NCBI GenBank assembly: GCA_029891345.1
Contig: CM057005.1
Span: 60,219,760 to 60,283,759 of the forward strand
Direction: 5' to 3'
Length of the DNA stretch: 64,000 nt
Source of the DNA: Dryococelus australis
Lineage: Eukaryota > Arthropoda > Insecta > Phasmatodea > Phasmatidae
The translations under genes were made by a program, and so were the position numbers. The notes beneath the pieces were generated by a model, which saw only the letters and a list, made by a program, of their open reading frames with translations, was not told the origin of the DNA and made no database searches. Position 1 is the stretch's first letter; the number at the start of each line of letters is the position of its first letter. Of the stretch, positions 1-9,205 are shown in pieces.

Positions 1-91
1 CGACGCATGAACAAAGTTACCGAGACCCTTTGGAAATTATAATTTTACATACGGTGTAAGAATACACTATGTGCATACAAGCATATCTTAA

Positions 92-567
92 GGTGGCAGC
101 CTGAGTAGGCCGCCGACGGTGTACAGAGCTCCAGTAGAAAATATTTGATTAAAAACCCGTCTAATATGCCCGAGTGAGGTCTGCTTACGAATAGCATTTA
201 AGAAACGTTGCTTGTCTGTATACGTTTTTCAGTTCCCCCAATTCTCTCTAAAGTATGTTTTTGTGGCAGTGAAAATGGCACAAACGGGTGTTTTCACGGT
301 CATTTTTAGGTATTATAATTCCTGTAAGAAACATTAAAAAAGGGATAGGGACGTGCATATAACCTTTATTTTTATTATTACGTCCTAAAATAGAAGGGTC
401 TCTGCTGAAAGTCCCCTAGAGGCGCGTTATCAACTGCAAGACTGCACCAGTTCAGTGCTTTGCGCGTAGAGGCGATGAGAGCATTGATTCGCATGTCTCT
501 GTTGCCCCTAGCGCTCCCACGCTTTTAGGCCTCAGATGTGCAAAATTCCTTTAACCAGGAGGCCACC
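92..567 (+). mobile_element. TTAA-flanked non-autonomous element J1 (piggyBac-like by target only)
   Basis: Flanked by TTAA at 88-91 and 568-571. The ends are inverted: GGTGGC at 92-97 and GCCACC at 562-567. The 476-bp interior has no convincing reading frame. A diverged inverted copy lies at about 44680-45157. The element carries the TTGCGCGTAGAGGCGATGAG module (456-531). TTAA duplication is typical of piggyBac and some Kolobok elements; no transposase is present, so the superfamily is an inference. Confidence 0.75.
456..531 (+). repeat. Shared 75-bp module, copy 1
   Basis: GC-rich segment of the form GCTTTGCGCGTAGAGGCGAT, followed by a CGCATGTCTC block and CTAGCGCTCCCACGC. Similar segments occur at 7581-7650, 14774-14850, 43421-43491 and 44721-44802, in at least two otherwise different elements. 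Confidence 0.6.
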
Positions 568-571
568 TTAA

Positions 572-922
572 GGCTAGGCCACACACGCCATGATGAATTA
601 TTGGTTCTAGCTTATTTCAGTTGTATACCGACGCTTATTACGAAACTGCTACCATACAATCATGACAATATACGTTACGCTGAAGTACAGACATAAATTC
701 TGAAAATTCGTTAAGAAGTTATGCCGTATTTTTTTCGAGAATTATGAACAGATTAATGCCATTTTACAATCACCATATCACACGTGGATGAAGTTTGACG
801 ACTAAATTTGGAGGGGATTGTCAGTTCTGATAATGCTATAGTAACAAGTATCTGGTTATTTCACTGTAAAGGAAGTTATGAAATATAAATGGAAAATTCA
901 ACATGACGGGCGAGGCCGAGCC
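572..922 (+). mobile_element. Second TTAA-flanked element with a different inverted repeat
   Basis: Bounded by TTAA at 568-571 and 923-926. The left end begins GGCTAGGCCACACACGCC; the reverse complement of the right end begins GGCTCGGCCTCGCCCG. The similarity extends about 32 bp (both reach CATGNTGAATT), so these are real terminal inverted repeats. The 351-bp interior is AT-rich and non-coding. It shares the central TTAA with element J1, so one inserted at the very edge of the other. I saw no other copy in this window. Confidence 0.72.
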
Positions 923-968
923 TTAAGCAGGGCTTTCCAAAGTACTCAGTTTACCGTGAACACCCTAC

Positions 969-1430
969 AAGCTGCTGTTTCACTTGTATGTATTTACCTA
1001 CTCGGTGGTTTTTTTCGTATTTCCGTAGCTATCCCGCCGCTAGCGACATGACTGCTCCGGGGAACCTCCCACTCCCTGAGTAAACACACGGCCTTCCAAG
1101 TCGTCTTGCCCGCGGCGCCCCGGACACCACAGCTCAGAGGACGCGGCGAATACAACCTCGACGCAGGCTTTTCACATAGCCACCAACAAATTTCTGGCTC
1201 TGTAAAGGCTTTTTTACAACTGTCCGACAGTTCGTCGGCGACGCGACACTCTGCGACTTCCGCAATATACCTGTCGTCCGTCGATTTTACAATAGCGGGA
1301 TTTTGTCGTTGCATTGATATGCGCTTACTTCTCACTATCGTCAGTAGTGGAAAAATTGCGAGTTGTGAGCAAGGGCGTGAGGGCGCGGAGCGTCGGAGAT
1401 GTTCATGCTCTGTCATTCCGGCCGGCGGCC
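969..1430. other. Unassigned GC-richer block
   Basis: Moderately GC-rich sequence between the split family A copy and an AT-rich repeat block. Overlapping open frames exist on both strands (for example 994-1416 minus and 1106-1456 plus), but none shows a recognisable domain or a codon pattern favouring one strand. I see no gene I can support. Confidence 0.3.
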
Positions 1431-1930
1431 ATCTTGTCCACCATGTCCACCTTTGACTTTGACCTGGTGATGTTTAAACTTGAAAACCCCGAAAATTAAA
1501 ACAAAAAAAAAATCCCAATAATTCATAACAAATATGATTTTAAAAATTATTCAAAATTAATTTTAAAAATGTATAAAAATTTTATTTAAAAAATTCTCAA
1601 AACATTACTAAGGAAATATTAAAAATTAAAATTTAGTATGTTTGGTCCTAGAGGGGACACGGTAAAGGAGCCAAGGCGCCAACCAGTTGCCTTGTTATTA
1701 CGTTACCCAACCGCCATGTTAGAATTAGTAACATTGTCCTGGTGACCTTTGACCTTGACCCGTCCACCTTGAATGAACTTTGACCTTGAACCCAAAATTC
1801 GTCAAAAATCCCAAACAATTTCCTAAAAATTTATTACATAGTTTCACCAAAAATTTTATAAAAATCATGAAAAATTAAAAAATATATATTATTAGAAATT
1901 ATTTTTAAAAATTATTTTTAAAACCTATAG
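1430..1930. repeat. AT-rich block with two related TTTGACCTTGACC segments
   Basis: Two related units begin with a CCATNTT / GTCCACC segment, followed by TTTGACNTTGACC and then a long A/T stretch (about 1430-1640 and 1710-1925). They look like an imperfect duplication of one AT-rich repeat. The second contains TGACCT-T-TGACCT at 1743-1755, an exact inverted reading of a nuclear-receptor DR1 site. Confidence 0.45.
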
Positions 1931-2029
1931 TTTACGGAGGTCTCCCAGAGCACAACGTCCAGCAGACGACTGTCCACTCTCTAATAAATCACATTGCTTA
2001 ACATTCCCCTCCCCTACTCACTCATCATT

Positions 2030-2395
2030 GCACAGCAGCAGTGCATCAGCAGTCACACCAATCCACACCAAACCACTCCAATACATACATGAATCTACGC
2101 ACCAATCCACAACAATCCACATACCAATCAACTCATGAATCCACACACCATTCCACACCAATCCACACGCCATTCACACCAATCCATACCAATCAACACC
2201 TATCCTTTGTAATCGTCCTCCACAATACATAGCAATCCACGACAATCTTTCACAATCCTTCTCCCCAATCCACAGCAACCGACGACAATCCTTCGCAATC
2301 CTCTTCCACATCTCACAGCAGCCCACGCGAATCCTTTAATCAATCTCAATCCTTCGATCAATTCCAATCCTTCGATCAATCCTTCAGATTGTCCC
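2030..2395. repeat. Degenerate minisatellite built on CAATCCACACCA
   Basis: Many imperfect repeats of CAATCCACACCA or CAATCCACRACA run from about 2040 to 2330. They then grade into repeats of CAATCCTTCGAT near 2345-2390. The short open frame at 2041-2232 is a by-product of the repeat and gives a low-complexity His/Thr/Gln/Ser product. It is not a gene. Confidence 0.75.
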
Positions 2396-2861
2396 CCATC
2401 CATATGTATAGAAATTACATTCGTTCGATAACTGTCTCTAAATTTGTACATGTCGACAGAATTAATGTTTTGTATGCAGTCAATTATCCATGCATTCGTA
2501 TACTAACTTTTTATCATCATTCTATATGCAGATTTTTCCGTTAATAGTCGAGTGCTCATAGCACCACTTAAAAGTTGTGAGGGAAAAAAGCATACGACAC
2601 ACGAAAACAAAGAAAAAATTAGAAACACTTAACACAATCAGTCATATAAAAACTTTCACAAATTGTGAAGTTGTAACTCACTCAGAAAATACGCGTGTGC
2701 GACAAAGTTCTCGGTGGCGTGGCGCATGAGTTTAATATACAGGCCACAACTAAAAGTTAACGTATAAGTCACTCGCGAACGTGTGGAAATTGGCTCTCAA
2801 CTCCATACTTCATTTAAAAAATGGCCAGCGTAACGTTAATATCCAGTCCTGCTGCACATAA

Positions 2862-3132
2862 TCGGCACGTAACGAAGTGTTGCAAGGTTAGATGTAATTC
2901 GCTCTGTGCTATACCTAATCGATTAATAGTTTACACATCGACCACTAAAATGTGGGAGCGCATTTGACGTCACAGCATGTTTGCAACGGGTGCTTCGCCG
3001 CTCTCTCGTGAGCGGCGGCAGTTAATCGAGTTTCTCTCGTCTCCACTCTGGTTACTGGTTCCTGCTGCATGCGCTGAGTGTGCACAGCACTGAGAAAGCA
3101 CCAACTTACCTTGCAACTTTTCACCACACGCC
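2862..3132. mobile_element. Element H, copy 1 (inverted-repeat element)
   Basis: Begins near GAAGTGTTGCAAGGTTAG and ends near CTTACCTTGCAACTTTTCAC, which are inverted repeats. A second copy lies at about 14040-14309, matching through TAGTTTACACATCG, GCCGCTCTCTCGTGAG and CTCTGGTTACTGGTTCCTGC. It is non-coding, and no target-site duplication was resolved. SINE E follows directly. Confidence 0.6.
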
Positions 3133-3356
3133 ACTGCCTCCCGCCTAAGCGAACAGGGTTCAATTCCCGGTGGGGGTGGCTCCCGGATTTTCGCATGTGG
3201 GCATCGTGCCGGACGATGCCGCTGGTCGGCGGGTTTTCTCGGGGATCTCCCGTTTCATTACGGTGATGTTCCGTACTCCCCTCAATCACCCTCATCGGCT
3301 CTCAAGACCTCGCTGTTACGGAGCCCGCCCAATCTCTTCACACACACACACACACT
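3133..3356 (+). mobile_element. SINE E, 5'-truncated copy
   Basis: Contains the B-box part of a tRNA-like head (AGGGTTCAATTCCCGG) and the family body: GGATTTTCGCATGTGGGCAT, CCGGACGATGCCG, GGGTTTTCTCGGGGATCTCC and GGCTCTCAAGACCTCGCTGT. It ends in a short (CA)n tail at about 3337-3355. The A-box part is missing. Open frames here are translations of the SINE. Confidence 0.8.
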
Positions 3357-3876
3357 AAAAATAACATATTAATACTGTTTCTTGAAGAAGTTCTGTCATC
3401 GTTTACGAGCGATAACCGCTAACAGCATTGCTGGCCATACACTAAAGAAGATGCTAACGCGGGAGTAGTTAGGGTTCAGTTCATTGTCACCAAAATTTCG
3501 TATTACACTATTATTTCCATTGTTAAGTTGGTAACGCTGCGATAAAATAAGTAATAGTTTTTAAGTTTTATATTAATAAAAAATTGGGAACATACATTTG
3601 TTTCCAAAATTTTACACTCAAACTTCATTTGCATGTGTTCCAAGTTATCTGGTTCTTGGCAATGTTAACTTGACATGCGGTGCAAGCACGAAGCAAACCC
3701 TACGCAGGACTCTGAAAAGTGGTCGCTTAACTTCACCCCGTACACGGGACATGCAGGGTAACTATTCAGACAAACCGCGCGAGCAGCTATTAAAACGATG
3801 TTAATCTGTAGCTTTACGCTTCGTAGGCTTTAAATATTTCAAATGATTACTCATCATACTGTTCTGGCTCAAGCTG

Positions 3877-3940
<64 letters not shown>

Positions 3941-5434
3941 AATGTTGTCTAAAATATTTACGTGGCTAAATGACGGGTTACCTTTAAATCAGTACGTAGA
4001 ATCGACAAAATTGCTACCGCCCGTGCTTAATTACGAGTATGGTTGCAATTAATCTGATAATTCTTGCTGTGTTTTTAGAGGGAGACGTCTAGCTAAAAAT
4101 AAATCTACTCTATTTTGGAAATTTGTCTTCCCAGAACTAAATTGCGCCAGTTGGTGTCTAATGCTACAATGATAAAGAGAAAAAACGTATACCACTAACT
4201 TCCACCACCTTTATACCTCTGTGTACTGAATACGGCTCATTAAGAAAGTTCTTGGCTTTTCGACGCTAATACAACCACAAAATATCAAAGTTACGTAGTT
4301 ACCAAAATTTCGATGTCCTTTGTCGTTTGAAGGATACTTATGAAATGATAATTATCGTTTATATCTCACGTGTCGAAAAACTCGAAATTTGTAAGGTAAA
4401 CGACACACAAGTAATTAAGCCTTACATCTGTCGAAGGACAGTTATGCGTGCTCAAGTCAAAATTTCAATCAAGAGCCTTTTGTAACTAAGGAACTTTCCT
4501 TTGATCAGAGTGGTAAAAAATTTTTCTTTAAGGGAATGTACGGAATGTCGTCAGAGCGAAATGTTGTAGTTTTGGAAGTGGAGGTATCGTATTTCAATTT
4601 GCGTAAGCAATTTTCCACGCTCGTTTTGTCTCGGGTTTTCCTGTCATATTGACATATCAGGGCTTCTGTTCATATTCCCTGCCTGTCCGGTACTGACGGA
4701 ATCGATTCTGAAGTAATTTGAATCCGACGAACATAAAGGCGAGTGGTTTCGACCCAACAACTTTACAAAATGTGACTTCCAGTTACGAATCAGAAAAATC
4801 TCACATTAAGTTCGATAATTGATTTTAAGTATATTTTTTAATTCGCGCGATAAGGTTAGAGAGGCAAGTTAGGGTTTTACATAGATCATTTAAGGGTGCT
4901 TATCACCAAAAAAATTCTTTCGAAATACTGTCATATTTGCAGACATTATTTAAAAGTAATATTTCCTCGCATAAAAAAATGCTCTATATTTTTTTGCGTA
5001 AAGACGTGACTAAATTAGAGTTTTAGCAATTCTGGGAAGAACAGAAACTAACTTAACTCCGAAATTAGATAATTCACATTGAAATAAGATACACTAGTAA
5101 CTTAAAGAAATATTTAAAATTATACTATGGAATATATTCGCAATTTTAAAAAATTGTTCGAAAAAAAGGACATATTTGCGTATTTGTGGTTTGTTACAGT
5201 ATATAGTTTTGTTTGTAAAATAAATGTCGCTAACAATATCCGCAAATGAATTAAGACCCGAATTACAATAATGGTAGTCGGATTTTCTACAAATGTATTC
5301 GGTTGTTAAATTTTTACGCCCAAAAATATGGTTTGCCATGCCATGATGCAAAAAAATTATACATTTAATTTTTTTTTTAATGCCAGAGAAAAGAATTTAC
5401 AAGTTAAACGGTATTTCGTAGAAATATAATTCAT
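3357..5434. other. No gene seen; AT-rich DNA
   Basis: AT-rich sequence with one AT microsatellite (3879-3937). The open frames at 3598-3804 (plus) and 5094-5351 (minus) are short and show no domain, signal peptide or coding bias. I see nothing else. Confidence 0.5.
3879..3937. repeat. (AT)n microsatellite
   Basis: About 59 bp of uninterrupted AT dinucleotides. Confidence 0.98.
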
Positions 5435-5822
5435 TGTCCATTCGCTGTTACTGCTAACTTTTCTGATGCTCTTCTTAAGTTCTACGTCCGGGATATCCCT
5501 CCGCACGGATGGGCCAACGCACTGTATTCGTGCGCACTCAGTGTAATAATATTTTGCACGAGAACTATTTCATATTAGTCATTACAAACACACGCATTTT
5601 CTCTCCGTTTTAATCGATATTGATAATAAATGAAATATTATAATTCATAGATAAAATATGAGTAAAAGGTCGTTTTGAAAAGAAAGGTAATTTTACGTTA
5701 ACAGACGCATAAAAAGCTTGCAATACATGGAATATTAAGGAAAGAACCAAACAAGTCATGCATGTTTAATATTTTTCAAAGGTTTGTTTCAAAAAGAGTA
5801 AATAAACCGCGGTTCGACTATA
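5435..5822 (+). mobile_element. Family C MITE, copy 1
   Basis: Starts with TCCATTCGCTGTTACT and ends with ACCGCGGTTCGACTATAG. Between them it has the family landmarks AACTTTTCTGATGC, TTCTACGTCCGGGATAT, AATAATATTTTGCACGAGAACT and TTTTTCAAAGGTTTG. The inverted ends TCCATTCGCGGTT / AACCGCGAATGGA and flanking TA suggest a TA-targeting element; no coding capacity remains. Confidence 0.75.
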
Positions 5823-7575
5823 GTAACTTTTTCCGGTGAAGAGCGTCCTTAAGTACAGAATAGCTCAAGAGGGGATCACCTTACGCTATTCAGGGCTTCG
5901 AACCAATTGATTACTTTTTCGGCGGTCATAAATTGTCTGTCTCGAACTACCACCCTCCCGACCTTGCCAGGTGCGCGTGACTCCTTTGTGATTATGACCA
6001 CACAGGGACTCCACCCATACACGACTTTAAAGATTTAACTAAGCCGATTAAGGTAATGAATCGCGCGACTTCTAAATGCTTAATTTATTTCTTTCTGAAG
6101 AGAAGGATTCTTCATCTATCTCCAACACAAGAATGAACCATTTCCTAGTAGTGCTATTTTTAATGTGACTCACGAAAATACGCAGGTGTCAAAGACCAGC
6201 ACAAATAAATCGATCAGGAAGCACTCGTTAGGTTGTATAATGTTCTAAAGTACACGTCTTTAAATTATCGGTCGCGTTACAGTAAATTGCATTACTAATT
6301 GTACTAACAGTATATTTACGATATTCTCGAAACTCTACGAGAATAAAGTTTTCCAGTAACATTAATGTTAGTCACTGTTTAAGTAAACAACTTTAATGTC
6401 TTCCGTTAATATTTACCTGTAGGCCTATTTTAGCAGGCCACGAATATTAGAACTTAATTATTCCGTTGTTGCGTGGCAAACTGTTTATGGTGTATTCATT
6501 GTTTTGATTATGATAATATTAGGCCTAGAACTTACTTCTTTTTGTAACCTGTTACAAAATTAAATAGGTTCTAATATTTGCATAATCGATCAAATAAATA
6601 ACACACAAATAATTTGCCACGTAATAACTAACTTCAAATATATGTCACCTGCTGAAATAGTTATATGTAATTATGTTACACATACAAGCTAATTATGTTA
6701 CACATACAACAGATGGAAATCTCGGTCAGTAATTTATCAACTAAAACAAATTAAGTGTCTGAAGATGATAAAGATGCAGGCATAATAAAAAGTTTTGACA
6801 AAAACGAATTAATGTTCTATGCTCTTTGTGATCTATAATTCGTACACACGTGTACTTGGAAGAGTATTTTCCCGGTGCTGTTGCACCAGGTGTCTTTGGA
6901 TAAAAGATATTCGGTTTATAATGAAATCTTATGTTTCAAATGTTGTATTTGTAAAACATGTAATGACGGTTTCCGGGATATTAAGCTCATACGTTTGTAT
7001 TAACGTCACGTAAATATTTTGCATTTATTTTGAAATGTTTTCGCCATAGAAATATTTTCGTCATAGAAGTGTATTCTTAGATATATCTACAGTGTTAATA
7101 TTAGTGCATTACTTTCCAGAATATTTACCCGTGAAAATGATAACTGCATGTTTTAATTTGGTCTACGAAAAGTTTATATTTTGTATATAGGCCTGACATA
7201 ATCCTATCAATTATTACAGCTATAGGGGTCTGTAAACCTGGTGCATCAACTGCATTTCAGTGTGTTCAAAATCCATTCTTTAAAGCGAAATTATTAAACG
7301 TGCGCCCAGTGAGCTGGTGTACGAAAATAACAAACACTTCATACGATGCCTATAGATTACATTCCAAAAATGACGCACGTTGGACACACTATTTCGGGAC
7401 ACTCCAAAAGAGGTGAAATAGCTTTATCTCAGCACTGTATCTCAAATTATTTGGACTTGAAACACACTAAAGTACCCGAGGGAACTGCATCGAACCTTGC
7501 TACGGAATTCGCACCAATAAATATGATAGGATCACCGCTTGAATTCCCATAGCTATACGCGTCACGACGAGAACA
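5823..7575. other. No gene seen; AT-rich DNA
   Basis: AT-rich sequence with no recognised repeat family and no convincing reading frame. The open frames at 6819-7013 and 7346-7552 are short and lack domain features. Confidence 0.4.
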
Positions 7576-7655
7576 CAAGAGCCTTGCGCGTAGAGGCGAT
7601 GGCGCACTTGATGCGTGTGTCAGAGTCTCCCTTATAGCTCCCGTGGCCCCAGCCG
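7576..7655 (+). repeat. Shared 75-bp module, copy 2
   Basis: GCCTTGCGCGTAGAGGCGAT at 7581-7600, then GCGTGTGTCAGAGTCTCCC and a diverged TATAGCTCCCGTGG. It matches the module at 456-531 and elsewhere. The surrounding element was not identified. Confidence 0.5.
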
Positions 7656-7814
7656 CAGGTAAACAAGCCCCATTTAACCCTCACGCGAAAAATGTCCGAA
7701 AACGCGTATATATTGCAACTTCATGAAACCTATCCATTCGCCCGTACACCGCAGTAAATCACTGCTAACTATTTCAGGAATCGATCGTGCAAACCAATAC
7801 CATTTATCGATAAT

Positions 7815-8068
7815 GGCGGGGCTACATTGGTGTGGTAATCAGGCCACTCGTCTGCCGTCAAGACAATACAGGGTTCGATTCCGGGTGAGGCCACCGGGAT
7901 TTTCGCACGTGGGTATCGTGGCGGACGTTGCCGTTGGCAGGCAGGTCTTTTCTCGGGGTACTCCCGTTACCTCCATTACTTGCATTCCACCATTGTTCTA
8001 TCTTCACCTCACTTAACATTCACAGGAGCTCAAGACTTTTGCTGGTACGTGCCAACCAACACCTCTGG
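7815..8068 (+). mobile_element. SINE E, diverged full-length copy
   Basis: A tRNA-like head starts near GGCGGGGCTACATTGGTGTG, with a B box in CAGGGTTCGATTCCGGG. The body matches the family: GGGATTTTCGCACGTGGGTA, CTCGGGGTACTCCCGTTACC, CATTCCACCATTGTTC and AGCTCAAGACTTTTGCTG. It is more diverged than the copies at 3133 and 38471. Confidence 0.75.
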
Positions 8069-8932
8069 ACTCTCAACACGATGTGTCGTGTTGTTCCCTA
8101 ACTGGTAACAGTCATAACTGTTTACTGCTGTCAGTGATATATACCACCACAGAAGTTATCTTGTTGGTTTTGAGAGCTAAGGGACCGTTACGCATCTGCA
8201 AGTACAGCATCCACAAGGCACTTTATCGGTTTTTAACACGTCTGACAGATTAGGCGCGGGCCAGAAAAGGGTTATTCGATTCTGACATATAGCTTACCAA
8301 GTACAACATTATACATTTTTTTTTTTTGCTTTCTTGTTCTTATGGTGTGATGCTTATTAACTTATTGGCAACATGGTTCACTACAAATGGTCCCGGAATA
8401 AACTAGAATAGAAATGAAAATGTTATAATATTTAGAAATTATATGGCCAAGTAGAATAACAGAACTATTCTATGGTTAAAAGCAATTTTAAATTTAAAAA
8501 AATGAAAGTTTAATTGTCTGGTGGTATGACGCGTATAAACATACGGGATGCAGATTGAAATTGCAGTTAGCTGTTATGATTTGTTAAGAAATTGATGAGC
8601 TTGTTCAGTTTTTACGGGTACTTTTTTTTAGTGCAGTTTCTATTTGATGTTGACATAAAACTTGAAAACGTGTAACTACAAATATTGATAATTTGTTTTT
8701 GTTTACTGTTACAGATTCGTCGTGTATAACCAGAGGACCAGAAAACAAAACATCGTTAAGGTAAGACTTTATTATTTTTCTGATCTATCCATTTGTTTAT
8801 CATGTAGAAACTGTAATTTTCGCGTGTACGTGTTTGTGTGTATATGTATATGTGTGTGTGTGTGTGAGAATGTATGTGTTAGTGTGTGTGCGCGCGCGTG
8901 CGTGATATATTTACAGCGTAGTATCTTATAAC
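8069..8932. other. No gene seen; (GT)n-rich end
   Basis: AT-rich sequence that ends in a (GT)n/(GC)n stretch at about 8826-8903. The open frame through it at 8722-8931 gives a cysteine/valine-rich translation of the microsatellite. Confidence 0.5.
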
Positions 8933-9205
8933 TAGAGACGTGAAGAATTCGCGGATTTATTTTGGGTCAAGCTAGAAATCTAAAACTCGTACCTTCACGT
9001 TTCTTTTATAATTGTGCTGCGTGTTATTTGACACCTCCTGAACAACCCAGAGCCAATAAGAAACGTGCAACAAAATTTATGCCCAACCATAGTCTTCTAA
9101 GGTGGCAGCAAGCAACCAATGAGTTTTATTTATCTGCTTTATTGTACACAAGTATGTAATTTCTACCGCACAGGTCACTGAACCTGCGAATTCTTCCTGT
9201 CTGTA
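8933..9205. mobile_element. hAT-like MITE G2, copy 1
   Basis: Ends are TAGAGACGTGAAGAATTCGC and, inverted, GCGAATTCTTCCTGTCTGTA. Flanking 8-mers CTTATAAC (8925-8932) and CTTACACC (9206-9213) match at 6 of 8 positions, consistent with an aged 8-bp duplication. A 273-bp sister with the same landmarks (ATTTGACACCTCCTGAA, ACCAATRAG) lies at 41967-42239. The length and duplication suit a hAT-derived MITE. It has no transposase. Confidence 0.8.

Larger units (their letters stand above)
1..968 (+). mobile_element. Family A MITE, right half, split by two TTAA elements
   Basis: Positions 1-91 match the right half of family A (from the CGACGCATGAA segment through the CATACAAG..ATCTTAA segment). Positions 927-968 supply the missing end (GCAGGGCTTT, then TTTACCGTGAACACCCTAC). 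Between them lie two other elements, each bounded by TTAA. The family A consensus has a single ATCTTAAGCAGGG here, so its TTAA was the target. The left half lies outside the window. Confidence 0.8.

Noticed and set aside
994-1416. A 140-codon minus-strand frame
   Set aside because: No domain, no splice context and an overlapping frame on the other strand; the GC-richer block explains the lack of stops.
2041-2232. A small His/Thr/Gln-rich protein
   Set aside because: The frame is created by a CAATCCACACCA minisatellite.
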